DNA of 64,000 bases from Maribellus sp. CM-23 (GTDB taxonomy: Bacteria > Bacteroidota > Bacteroidia > Bacteroidales > Prolixibacteraceae): contig NZ_JADWYJ010000008.1 in NCBI RefSeq assembly GCF_021354595.1, positions 62,001 to 126,000 of the forward strand, given 5' to 3'. The translations under genes and the position numbers were made by a program. Below are positions 44,501 to 53,000 of the stretch, in pieces. Each line of letters starts with the position of its first letter. Positions within the stretch are counted from its first letter, which is position 1. The notes beneath the pieces are model-generated. The model saw only the letters and a program-made list of their open reading frames with translations, did no database searches and was not told the DNA's origin.

Positions 44501-44526
44501 AAATATGTATGGCAATTTAGTAACAT
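41503..44526 (-). CDS. DnaE-type DNA polymerase III alpha subunit, damage-tolerance (DnaE2/ImuC-like) class
   Basis: A 1,007-residue C-family polymerase, shorter than replicative DnaE (about 1,160). The N-terminal PHP domain has lost metal ligands: NCHTYFSYKYG replaces the usual HxH and LTDINN replaces LTDHNN, so proofreading is unlikely. The catalytic palm is intact with PPDFDIDF (Asp347, Asp349) and the third aspartate in FAKFDILGQRGL. The finger region (GYDRGLVQRVWTQIESFANY), HhH and an OB fold (VSIVGSLVNVKYTRSGNGK) follow. It lies downstream of a dinB gene and near an S24 regulator, the arrangement of an inducible mutagenesis cassette. The replicative dnaE should be elsewhere on the chromosome. 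Confidence 0.88.
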   Translation of the reverse strand: MLLNCHTYFSYKYGTISIDALIQEAIEKGYRSLVLTDINNTSAAIDFIRLCTAKDIKPVVGIDFRNGAQQKYVGIARNNDGFRAMNEHLICHLHSGKKIPDRAPEIGNAYFIYPIGAVHPTDLKENEFIGVRPSQVNRVFGDLRKYPEKLVVLQSVTFRNKRDFNVHRLLRAIDNNTLLSLLSKSEEASPDEIMWPRQDIYEQFRDFPQLIQNTLRLIDSCCIEFTFKKSKNKKCFMSSPAEDFILLRKMAWEGIGYRFGEPSPKVVERMEKELSIIKQMDFAAYFLINWDLVQCARSQGCYYVGRGSGANSMIAYLLRITDVDPVELDLYFERFINPSRKSPPDFDIDFASRDRDHITRYIFDRYGWDRVALVGTYITFQYKSMVRELGKVFGLPALEIEKLQAVKDFQELDDIGRLVLKYSKLIHGFPSHLSVHSSGILISEEPISAYTATIMPPKGFPTVHFSMIEAEDLGFAKFDILGQRGLSKIEDAISIIRENKGDEIDIHDLPAFKKDEQVKELLKHGNTIGCFYVESPAMRMLLTKLEADDYLRLVAASSIIRPGVAQSGMMREYILRYRDRSRCVAARNEAPELYHLLEETYGVMVYQEDVIKVAHLFAGLTLAESDILRRGMSWKFKQRNEFGKVHDKFFSNCAEKGYDRGLVQRVWTQIESFANYAFSKGHSASYAVESYQALFLKAYYPLEYLVATINNGGGFYRTELYVHEARMNGGKIFPPCVNRSNEETVIGGKVIFLGLGFLKSLEATTIDAVLTERRRSGYFRSLQDFLLRVPVSLEQVSILIRVGAFNFTGKSKKELLWNAHFILSKSKKTAPERTLFQQEVKEFTIPDLYYHPLEDAYDEIELLGFPVTRSPFGLLEELKLPQTVAADLTGLIGQHVSIVGSLVNVKYTRSGNGKSMTFGVFIDFEGHWIDTVQFPTVAEKYPFRGGGCYFIKGKVMEEFGFISIETTELYRLPNENMEEPSTRLKVPKTMALRGKTEEILNGWILRH

Positions 44527-44737
44527 AAAAATGCGTTAATGCTTTAATACGAGAATGCTTAAATGAGCTTCGCACCTATAGTTGCTAGCTTTTAGCTTAA
44601 AAACATCAAACCCAGAAACACTGAAAACTGAGACTGGATACTGAGACTTTTCTTCTTTTCCTTCATCAATCTTAAATCGTTAATCATCATTCGTTATTCT
44701 GTACAATAAAGTTTCCCTTGGGGGATCTAGGAGGTTT
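44527..44737. other. Gap between dinB and the DnaE-type gene
   Basis: These 211 bp are without a gene. No exact -7 box for the minus strand was found. A short GGAGG/CCTCC inverted repeat (44730-44748) covers the dinB stop but lacks a T run, so it is not called as a terminator. Whether the polymerases share one transcript is open. Confidence 0.4.
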
Positions 44738-45952
44738 TTACATCCTCCGGTGTGCGGGTACACCCGGCGACAGCCCGTTAAAAGGATTTATCGCCTGCCC
44801 AACTCCGCGGATGCCAAGTGTAGATGCCCGAAAAATGGCATCCTGTCCAAAACGGTTGCGCATTTTATCCATTTGCTGATACAGGCGGATCAGTTTGGTA
44901 TTGTCCTCAAACAACCGCATCTGGTAACTCCCGCCAATTAAATGGCTAAACCGGACCCCCACCAAACGCACCAAAACCCGCCGGCTATAAAGCTGATCAA
45001 AAAGCTCCATCACTGTTTCAATCAAGGTATGATCGAGCGAAGTGTAATAAATCCGCTTTTGTCGGGTACGTGTATCAAAATCAGAGTAACGTACGGTTAC
45101 GGTTACACACGAAGTAAGTTTGTTGCTGTTTCGCAACTGAAATGCCAGCTTCTCGGTCATCGACAATAACAGGTTTTTCAGGGCCACTACGTCAATCGTA
45201 TCTTTCTCGAAAGTAAGCGACGACGAGATGGATTTTCGCTCGCTGTAAGGCTCCACCAGCGAGTTATCAATCCCTTGTGCCTTTTTCCAAAGCGCAACTC
45301 CATTTTTACCCATCACTTTCTCCATCAGCTCAACGGGCATTTCCTGAATCGTCTTCACGTACTTAATGCCCATACTTAGCAGCATTTTGTAGGTTTGATC
45401 GCCTACCATCGGTATTTTCTTTACCACCAGCGGCGCCAAAAAACTCTTCTCCTTCCCTTCTTCAATCTTCACATGGTTGTTGGGCTTTACTTCGTTGGTA
45501 GCCACTTTCGATACGGTTTTGTTGGTCGAAAGGCCAAACGAAATAGGCAAATGTGTTTCTTTAATGATCCGGTCGCGCAGTTCCTGTGCCCATTTGTAAC
45601 TACCGTAAAACTTGTCCATTCCCGTTACATCAATGTAAAACTCGTCGATGGAAGATTTTTCGTACAGTGGTGCCTGTTCGCTGATCATCTCAGTAATCGT
45701 ATCCGAGAACTTGCTGTAAATGGAGCTGTTCCCTCTTACCACAATTGCATGCGGACAAAGTTGCTGTGCCATTCGCATAGGCATGGCCGAATGCACTCCG
45801 TATTCGCGGGCTTCGTAACTACAGGCAGCTACTACCCCGCGTCCGCTGGTGCCTCCAACCAACACCGGCTTCCCTTTTAGCTCCGGGTTCATCAGCCGTT
45901 CACACGACACAAAAAAGGTGTCCAGATCAATATGTACAATATTTCTGTTCAA
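44738..45952 (-). CDS. dinB: Y-family DNA polymerase IV
   Basis: A 404-residue translesion polymerase. Catalytic residues are Asp9 (NIVHIDLDTFF), Asp103 and Glu104 (SSIDEFYIDVT). The predicted steric gate is Phe14, and the little-finger domain occupies about 240-350. SIDEFYID differs slightly from the usual SIDEAYLD. The start is a TTG at 45952; no in-frame ATG lies between it and the upstream stop, and the first residues match the family start, so a rare start codon is likely. An imperfect dyad lies immediately upstream. Lack of a C-terminal clamp-binding motif could not be judged. Confidence 0.92.
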   Translation of the reverse strand: MNRNIVHIDLDTFFVSCERLMNPELKGKPVLVGGTSGRGVVAACSYEAREYGVHSAMPMRMAQQLCPHAIVVRGNSSIYSKFSDTITEMISEQAPLYEKSSIDEFYIDVTGMDKFYGSYKWAQELRDRIIKETHLPISFGLSTNKTVSKVATNEVKPNNHVKIEEGKEKSFLAPLVVKKIPMVGDQTYKMLLSMGIKYVKTIQEMPVELMEKVMGKNGVALWKKAQGIDNSLVEPYSERKSISSSLTFEKDTIDVVALKNLLLSMTEKLAFQLRNSNKLTSCVTVTVRYSDFDTRTRQKRIYYTSLDHTLIETVMELFDQLYSRRVLVRLVGVRFSHLIGGSYQMRLFEDNTKLIRLYQQMDKMRNRFGQDAIFRASTLGIRGVGQAINPFNGLSPGVPAHRRM

Positions 45953-45955
45953 AAT

Positions 45956-45981
45956 GTCGATATTATCGTCAATATTCCGAC
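45956..45981 (-). promoter_or_regulatory. Imperfect dyad upstream of dinB, candidate S24-regulator operator
   Basis: GTCG-ATATT at 45956-45964 and AATAT-TC-CGAC at 45971-45981 are inverted copies (9 of 9 paired bases with a 2-nt bulge). They lie 4 bp from the dinB start codon. Position and symmetry suit a LexA-like repressor site, but there is only one copy to judge from. Confidence 0.33.
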
Positions 45982-46020
45982 TATAATTTAGTCATTATTT
46001 TTATCTTTATGCTGAAAAAA

Positions 46021-46492
46021 GTTGGAAGATAGGAGTGGGAAGTTTGAAGCACGAAGATGGAAGAACCAGAAAGTTTAATTAAAAAAAACATATAAAATGG
46101 AATTTAAATTTGAAAACCTGATCATCTGGCAAAAAGCAATGGACTTTGCAGAAGAGATTAATGCAATAGCATACTCTTTCCGCAAACAGAACTTTATAAT
46201 CTCTCTTCTCAAATCAGACGAGCAGCTGATTCCATTGCCTTGAACATCTCTGAAGGTTCTATTGAACAATCCTCTCAAGAATTTAAAAGATTTATGAATT
46301 ATGCCATCCGTTCACTTGCTGAAGTGGTGACATGTTTGCACAAAGCAAAACGCAGAAAATACATTACGGAGGAATTATTTAAAAATCATTACGGATTTGC
46401 ATTCAATTTGATGAACATGATGATTGCATTTAAAAACAAAATAAAATGACTGTAATCCGAGGATATAAGACTTCCCGCTTCTAACTTCAAAC
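46021..46492. mobile_element. Four-helix-bundle gene element bounded by 22-bp inverted repeats
   Basis: The left end 46021-46042 and the reverse complement of 46471-46492 match at 18 of 22 positions (pattern GTTnGAAGnTAGnAGnGGGAAG). They flank a frameshifted four-helix-bundle gene. The right repeat ends 7 bp before the ATG of the S24 regulator. GGAAG/CTTCC-rich repeats around genes of this family are seen in many Bacteroidota genomes (from general knowledge). No transposase is encoded, so this would be a non-autonomous unit. Confidence 0.6.
46097..46449 (+). pseudogene. Four-helix-bundle (S23/IVP-like) protein gene, frameshifted
   Basis: The first frame from the ATG at 46097 encodes MEFKFENLIIWQKAMDFAEE and goes on to about AIAYSF. 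Near 46170 the reading frame must change to continue with the family segment FPQTELYNLSSQIRRAADSI, then ALNISEGSIEQSSQEFKRFM to the stop at 46447-46449. The span of 353 bp is one base short of a 117-codon gene, so a single-base deletion explains it. Intact relatives are about 115-125 residues and include the 23S rRNA intervening-sequence protein and Avd. A sequencing error would look the same. Confidence 0.75.
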
Positions 46493-46499
46493 TAAAATC

Positions 46500-47210
46500 A
46501 TGTATTTTGCAGACAATTTAAAATTTCTACGGATCCGGCGAAGGAAATCGCAGATGGATCTGGCAGCCGAACTCGAACTGACCCGCACCACCTTGTCGGG
46601 CTACGAGAAAAATGTACAACCACCTTTTAAGGTATTGATCCGCATCTCGGAGTATTTCAACATTTCGCTGGATGCCCTGATCAAGTATCGGTTGGAAGCA
46701 CTTTCCGAGTTTCAGCTTTCGCAAATTGAAAAGGGTTTTGACGTGGACATAACCGGAAACAAGCTCAGGCTACTCACTATTTCGGTGGATAGCAAAGGCG
46801 AAGAAAACATTGAGATGGTGCCCATAAAAGCACATGCCGGTTACACCAACAGCTACGGCGATCTTGATTTTATTGCTTCCCTCCCCAAGTTTAAACTTCC
46901 ATTTCTGCCACAAAACCGCACCTACCGTAGTTTCCAGATCAAAGGCGACTCGATGTTGCCCATAAAAGAAGGTGCGTGGGTAACCTGCTCGTTTGTTGAA
47001 GACTGGACCGGAATAAAAGATGGCAAAGCCTGCATTATTGTTACAAAAGACGACGGCATTATTTTTAAGTTGGTGTACAAACAACAGAAACAAAGCCATT
47101 TCTTGCTGGTTTCATCCAACCGTGAGTATTCTCCTTACAAGATGCCACTGACACAAATTCAGGAAATCTGGCAGTTTGAAACCGTAAACAGTTTTGAGTA
47201 TTCAGAATAA
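46500..47210 (+). CDS. XRE/S24 LexA-like autocleaving repressor
   Basis: A 236-residue repressor with an N-terminal XRE HTH (FLRIRRRKSQMDLAAELELT, RTTLSGYEKNVQPP) and a C-terminal S24 peptidase. The Ser-Lys dyad is Ser151 (IKGDSMLPIKEG) and Lys190 (GIIFKLVYKQ). A plausible Ala113-Gly114 cleavage site lies in KAHAGYTNSYGD. It would repress the neighbouring polymerases and be inactivated by RecA filaments, as LexA or UmuD-type repressors are. It is divergent from dinB. The mobile element described above sits right before its start, so its original promoter region may have been displaced. Confidence 0.88.
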   Translation: MYFADNLKFLRIRRRKSQMDLAAELELTRTTLSGYEKNVQPPFKVLIRISEYFNISLDALIKYRLEALSEFQLSQIEKGFDVDITGNKLRLLTISVDSKGEENIEMVPIKAHAGYTNSYGDLDFIASLPKFKLPFLPQNRTYRSFQIKGDSMLPIKEGAWVTCSFVEDWTGIKDGKACIIVTKDDGIIFKLVYKQQKQSHFLLVSSNREYSPYKMPLTQIQEIWQFETVNSFEYSE

Positions 47211-47515
47211 TACCTCAATTCTGCAAGCCGAATTTAACGGCACACAGAGAACGCAGATTTACGCAGAAAATGATTTCATCCATTGGGGTAATAAAATTTG
47301 TGGTAATCAGTGCAATCCGCGCGAAATAAAGGTATAAATGAAGTATTCAGGAATAAACACTGAGTACAGGAACAGCCAAACGGCATCACAGTAACACAGC
47401 CCCCTACCCCTGTTTGCAGAATCTGGTATTCTGTATCCGGATCAGGTATTCACCCCCAAATAACAACCAAAAATCACACCTCATAGATACAGGATATACC
47501 CCATAAAATACTCAT

Positions 47516-47535
47516 ATATCTATTTATATAGATAT
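47516..47535. promoter_or_regulatory. Perfect 8-bp palindrome upstream of the RND efflux operon
   Basis: ATATCTAT (47516-47523) and ATAGATAT (47528-47535) flank a 4-nt spacer. It ends 15 bp upstream of the -7 box, where a repressor would block RNA polymerase. No TetR- or MarR-type regulator is adjacent. Confidence 0.42.
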
Positions 47536-47550
47536 TTGTATTTTATAGCA

Positions 47551-47558
47551 TATATTTG
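47551..47558 (+). promoter_or_regulatory. -7 box (TATATTTG) of the RND efflux operon
   Basis: An exact TAnnTTTG match 31 bp before the ATG at 47590. The usual -33 TTG position overlaps the palindrome and shows no TTG, so activation or weak basal expression is possible. Confidence 0.5.
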
Positions 47559-47589
47559 TGCCCAAAATTAGAAATAAAACCATTTGCAT

Positions 47590-48921
47590 ATGTTTAAAGA
47601 TCGATTTACCAAAGTACTGATTCTTTTTCTTGCCATACCTTTCTTAAACAATGCCCAAACCAGGCAGCTAAGTCTGGATGAAGCGTTGAATCTGGCAGCA
47701 GAAAACAATCTGAACATTAAAAGTGCAGAAGCGCGAATAAACACCGCAAAAGCATCGTACCGAATGACCAATTCTGTTTTTTTACCCGGAATTGAAGCCA
47801 GTCATACCGGTGTTACTACCAACGATCCTCTTTCTTCGTTTGGATTCAAATTAAAACAGGAGATCGTTCAGCAAGCCGATTTTGATCCGGCCCGCCTAAA
47901 CGATCCGGGAAGCAATGAAAATTTCGGAACAAAAATCGAAATTCAGCAGCCACTGCTTAACCTCGATGGAATTTACGCACGAAAAGCTGCAAAAAAGCAA
48001 TTCGAAGCCATGACTTACCAGGCTACACGGGTGCGCAAAAACATTGAATACGAAGTAAAGCGTGCCTATTTTATGCTGGAACTGGCTGAATCTTCGGTGA
48101 ATGTGCTGGAGCGTTCTGTTAAAGTAGCAGAAGAAGCGCTTCGCCTAACCAAAAACAACGAAGAGCAGGGATTTGCCAAACACGCCGATGTACTGGAAGC
48201 TTCGGTTCGCTACGAAGAGCGCAAAAACCAACTTTTGGAAGCTCAGAATCAGCGCGAAGCAGCCCACGATTTTCTGGCTCATTTGTTGGGGCTGGAACTG
48301 AACGAACAAATTACCACAACCGATTCACTGGTTCAGGCGCCTACGCAAATGCTGGCCACTCAACCGGATTATAATTTGGAAAACCGCTCCGACCTCCTGG
48401 CCTTTCAAAAACAAATTGAAGCAGGAGAAAACATGGTCCGCAGCAACAAAATGAAGTTTGTTCCGCGTGTAAATGCCTTTGGTGCGGTAGAATGGAACGA
48501 CGACAAACTGCTGGGAACCTCCGCCAATAATTACATGCTTGGCGCGTCACTCAGCTGGAAATTATTTAATGGATATAAAAATACCGGTGCCGTGCAGCAG
48601 GCCAAATCCCAACTGGACGAAGCACGTTTTAGCTATCAGGATTACCTGTCTCAAAGCCAGGTACAGGTAAACAATGCCATCAGAAACGTAAACCTTAACT
48701 ACAGTCGTATTCAGTCAAGTAAACTGGCCAAAGAACAGGCACAGGAATCACTCCGGATACGCACCAACCGTTTTGAACAGGGACTGGAGAAAACAGCTGA
48801 CCTGCTGATGTCGGAAGCCCTGGCCTCCGGAAAAGAACTGGAATACATACAATCTATTTATAACTACAGACAGGCCATTTTCGAAATGGAACTGCTCATG
48901 GAAAAAGATATTAATCAATAA
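47590..48921 (+). CDS. TolC-family outer membrane efflux channel
   Basis: A 443-residue TolC-like protein, the outer membrane duct of a tripartite pump. I use the ATG at 47590; a TTG two codons earlier is less likely. The signal peptide is cut near residue 22 (NNA-QT). Two outer-membrane-factor repeats are visible, starting at LSLDEALNLAAENNLNIKSA and at AFQKQIEAGENMVRSNKMKF, with long amphipathic helices (VERSVKVAEEALRLTKNNEE-like). First gene of the operon; the adaptor gene starts 12 bp later. Confidence 0.93.
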   Translation: MFKDRFTKVLILFLAIPFLNNAQTRQLSLDEALNLAAENNLNIKSAEARINTAKASYRMTNSVFLPGIEASHTGVTTNDPLSSFGFKLKQEIVQQADFDPARLNDPGSNENFGTKIEIQQPLLNLDGIYARKAAKKQFEAMTYQATRVRKNIEYEVKRAYFMLELAESSVNVLERSVKVAEEALRLTKNNEEQGFAKHADVLEASVRYEERKNQLLEAQNQREAAHDFLAHLLGLELNEQITTTDSLVQAPTQMLATQPDYNLENRSDLLAFQKQIEAGENMVRSNKMKFVPRVNAFGAVEWNDDKLLGTSANNYMLGASLSWKLFNGYKNTGAVQQAKSQLDEARFSYQDYLSQSQVQVNNAIRNVNLNYSRIQSSKLAKEQAQESLRIRTNRFEQGLEKTADLLMSEALASGKELEYIQSIYNYRQAIFEMELLMEKDINQ

Positions 48922-48933
48922 AAGCCTTATAAA

Positions 48934-50028
48934 ATGCAAGTAAAATCAATTAATAAGAACCTTTTCATCGCCCTTGCCGCGATGGGATTATTTGTTGTCG
49001 CGTGTGGTAAAAAGGAAAACACCGCAACAATCAGCAATCCGGAGAAAATTCAGGTGAAAGTAGCGACAGCTAAACTGGAAGAATTTCCGATGGAGAACAG
49101 TTTTTCAGGAAAACTGGAAGCTGACAAGCAAAGTAACCTGAGCACCCGGATGATGGGACAGATTACAGCAATTTACGCAAAACCAGGCCAAAAAGTAAGC
49201 AAAGGCGACCTGCTGATCCAGATCCGAAACCAGGATATTCTGGCAAAAAAAGCACAGGTAGAAGCCAGTAAAGTAGAAGCAACTACCGCTTACGAAAGTG
49301 CCCAAAAAGACCTGAAACGTTTTGAAGCCTTACACGCTGCCAACAGCGCTTCGGACAAAGAACTGGACGATATGCGTACCCATTTCCAAATGGCCAAAGC
49401 ACGTCTTTCGGCAGTGGAGCAAATGGAACGTGAAGTAGAAGAAAACATTCGTTATACCGCTATAAGAGCGCCTTACAACGGAACTATTACCGGCAAATTT
49501 GTCAACGAAGGCGACATGGCCAACCCGGGAATGCCTTTGCTAAGCATGGAAAGCCCTTCGCAATGGAAAGTTTATGCGCGCATTCCGGAGCTGGAAATTG
49601 CCAACGTAAAATTAAACGATCCGGTAAAAGTGCAATTTACAGCATCACCCGGCACCGAAGTGGCAGGAGCTATTTCCGAGATCAACCCTTCATCTGCCAA
49701 TACCGGCAGCCAGTTTGAAGCAAAAATTCTGTTGGATGCTGATGCTGTAAAATCCATCGATCTGTATAGCGGAATGTACGCAACTGTTCTGCATGCAAAA
49801 GGAACCGAAAAAATGATCCGCGTTCCCCAGAGCAGTTTGGTTAAACGTGGACAACTAACCGGACTTTATACAGTAGGCGCCAACAACAACTCGGTGTTGC
49901 GCTGGATCCGCACCGGAAAAACATACAACGATTCCATTGATGTTCTTTCGGGACTTAGCGATGGAGAAAAATACATTCTGTCGGGCGAGGGTAAATTATA
50001 CGACGGAGCAATTGTTGAAAACAAATAA
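48934..50028 (+). CDS. RND efflux periplasmic adaptor (membrane fusion protein), lipoprotein
   Basis: A 364-residue HlyD/AcrA-type adaptor. Lipobox FVVAC places the lipid at Cys24. The split biotinyl-lipoyl domain (GQITAIYAKPGQKVSKGDLL and TAIRAPYNGTITGKFVNEGD) encloses a short coiled coil (residues about 105-170). The barrel and membrane-proximal domains follow. It bridges the TolC and RND proteins and lies between their genes with gaps of 12 and 8 bp. Confidence 0.94.
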   Translation: MQVKSINKNLFIALAAMGLFVVACGKKENTATISNPEKIQVKVATAKLEEFPMENSFSGKLEADKQSNLSTRMMGQITAIYAKPGQKVSKGDLLIQIRNQDILAKKAQVEASKVEATTAYESAQKDLKRFEALHAANSASDKELDDMRTHFQMAKARLSAVEQMEREVEENIRYTAIRAPYNGTITGKFVNEGDMANPGMPLLSMESPSQWKVYARIPELEIANVKLNDPVKVQFTASPGTEVAGAISEINPSSANTGSQFEAKILLDADAVKSIDLYSGMYATVLHAKGTEKMIRVPQSSLVKRGQLTGLYTVGANNNSVLRWIRTGKTYNDSIDVLSGLSDGEKYILSGEGKLYDGAIVENK

Positions 50029-50036
50029 GTAGAAAA

Positions 50037-53000
50037 ATGAAGACAGGATTTGCAGGCGGAATAGCCAAAGCATTTATAAATTCGAAGCTGACACCGCTTC
50101 TGATGGTCGCTTTCCTGGTCATCGGAATCTACAGCTCGTACCTTACACCGAGGGAGGAAGAACCTCAGATTGACGTACCTATTGCCGACATTTTTTTCCG
50201 CTATCCGGGCGCAAGCCCCACGGAAATTGAATCGCGGGTAATGCAACCGCTCGAAAAAGTAGTAGCCAATATACCGGGAGTTGAGTATGTGTATTCGACT
50301 TCGATGCCGGGCCAGGCCATGTTGATCGTACAGTTTTATGTGGGCGAAGACATTGAACGCTCGCTGGTAAAAATGTACAACGAGATTATGAAGCACATGG
50401 ACCAGATGCCGGCGGGAACTTCGTTACCGCTCGTAAAAACCCGCTCGATTGACGACGTACCGGTGCTTGGCCTGACTTTGTGGAGTGAGAATTATGACGA
50501 TTACCAACTCAAAAGAATAGCCCAGGAACTAAACAACGAAATTGAGCAGGTCACCGATGTTTCGGAGACCAAAGTGATTGGAGGCCGTTCGCGCGAAATT
50601 CGCGTGGTATTGGACAGCGAGAAAATGGCTGCCGCCCATGTGGATGCACTGATGATTGCCCAGCAAATTCAGCTGGCAAACAGTCAGTTTCAAGCCGGTT
50701 CTTTTAGCAAAAACGATACAGAATACCTGGTGGAAGCCGGTGATTTCCTGAAATCATCAGAAGATGTTGAAAACCTTGTTGTGGGCGTTTTCAACAATCA
50801 TCCGGTTTACCTGAAACAGGTGGCCGAAATTATTGACGGACCACAAGAACCAATCCAGTATGTAGAATTTGGCTATGCACAAATGGACCAGCAGAAAGCT
50901 GATCATCCGGGGGAATACCCGGCCGTAACTATCTCGGTTGCCAAACGCCGCGGCGCTGATGCCATGCGCGTTTCTGACGAAATTTTGCAAAAGCTGGACG
51001 TTCTGAAAAAAGACCTTATACCAGAAGATGTACAGGTAACTGTAACTCGTAATTACGGGGAAACTGCCTCGCACAAAGTATCCGAACTGCTGATGCACTT
51101 ATTTGGTGCCATCATCTCGGTAACCATAGTAGTAATGCTGGCCATGGGCTGGCGCGGTGGACTGGTGGTGTTCCTTTCGGTACCTATCACCTTCGCCTTA
51201 ACTATGTTCAGCTATTATTTTCTGGACTATACACTGAACAGGATCACTTTATTCGCGCTCGTATTTGTGACAGGAATTGTTGTGGACGACTCCATCATTA
51301 TTGCCGAAAATATGCACCGGCACTTTAAAATGAAAAAGTTGCCCTTTATACAAGCGGCGTTGCGCTCGATAGACGAAGTTGGTAACCCAACCATTCTGGC
51401 GACATTCACCGTAATTGCTGCGGTATTGCCCATGGTTTTTGTGAGCGGATTAATGGGGCCTTACATGAGCCCGATGCCGATTGGCGCTTCCATCGCAATG
51501 ATCTTCTCGTTGTTGGTAGCACTGACCATCACTCCATACCTGGCTTACCGCCTGCTGAAACACGACAACAAAAAAACGGAAAAGGAATTCCGGATGGAGG
51601 ATTCAGTTATCTACAAACTGTATAAGAAAACCATCAATCCGATGCTGGAGTCTCCTTTCAAACGCTGGGGATTTATTATTGGTGTTACCGTACTCTTGTT
51701 CGGATCGATGACTCTGGTATACTTCAAAATGGTGGCCGTAAAAATGCTTCCGTTTGATAACAAAAATGAGTTCCAGGTGATCGTTGACATGCCCGAAGGA
51801 ACTACGCTGGAGCGCACCGCCGTTGTTACAAAAGAACTGGCAGCCTACATTGCTCAGCAAAACAATGTGCTGAACTACCAAACCTACGTGGGAACCGCTT
51901 CGCCGATGAACTTTAACGGTTTGGTACGCCACTACGACCTGCGCCAGGGATCCAACGTTGCCGACATCCAGGTAAACCTTACTGATAAAGGCAACCGCAG
52001 TCTGCAAAGTCACGACATTGCCAAGGCTATGCGTCCGGGCTTGCAGGAAATTGGGAAGAAATACAATGCCAATGTTAAAGTGGTGGAAGTTCCGCCCGGA
52101 CCTCCGGTATTATCAACACTGGTAGCCGAAGTGTACGGTCCCGACCTGGATGCGCAGACAGAAATTGCCCGCCAGGTGAAAGCCTTGTTTGCTGAAACGG
52201 AGGATGTGGTGGACATTGACTGGTATCCTGAAGACGACCAGGTGGAGTACAAATTTGATGTACTGAAAGAAAAGGCTGCTTTGCATGGTCTGACTACGCA
52301 ACAGGTTACACAAAGCCTGGCAATGGCATTGGGCGGACAGGAAGTAGCTCAGCTTTACCAGGAACAGGAATACGAGCAAACCGGAATTAAACTGCGCTTG
52401 GGCGAAAAAGACCGTTCGGGGCTGAACGAGTTGAAAAACATCAACATCATGAGCCAAAGCGGACAAATGGTTTCGCTGGGCGATGTGGTGGAAATAGAAC
52501 AAGGTCTGCAGGACAAAAGCATCTACCGGAAAAATCAACGCCGTGTGGTTTACGTAACCGCCGATGTGGCCGGAAGTCTAGAAAGCCCTGTTTATGCAAT
52601 CCTTAACATGTCGGAAAAACTGAAAGATATTCAGGTGCCCGAAGGATATTTGCTTAGCGAAGAATATACGCAGCAACCTTTCACCCAGGAAAATTACAGC
52701 CTGAAATGGGACGGCGAATGGCAAATTACCTACGAAGTTTTCCGCGACCTTGGAACAGCCTTTGCGGTGGTACTGCTGGTTATTTACATGCTGATCATTG
52801 GCTGGTTCCAAAACTTTAAGGTGCCGTTTGTCATGATGATTTCCATTCCGCTATCGCTGGTTGGTATCCTGGTAGGCCACTGGATGATGGGTGCTTTTTT
52901 CACCGCAACATCCATGATCGGGTTAATTGCGCTCGCGGGCATTATGGTCCGAAATGCCATATTGCTCATCGACTTTATCAACCTGCGACTGGCCGAAGGA

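Larger units (their letters stand above)
47211..47589. other. Intergenic region before the efflux operon with repeat remnants
   Basis: These 379 bp have no gene. A fragment at 47241-47267 (two ACGCAGA copies 10 bp apart) resembles the CACAGAGAACGCAGATTTACGCAG-type dispersed repeats common in this phylum. The heptamer GGTATTC occurs at 47425-47431 and 47445-47451. An 8-bp dyad and a -7 box near the downstream end are listed separately. Confidence 0.5.

Noticed and set aside
44730..44748. GGAGG/CCTCC hairpin at the dinB stop as a terminator
   Set aside because: The stem is 5 bp and no T run follows on the minus strand.
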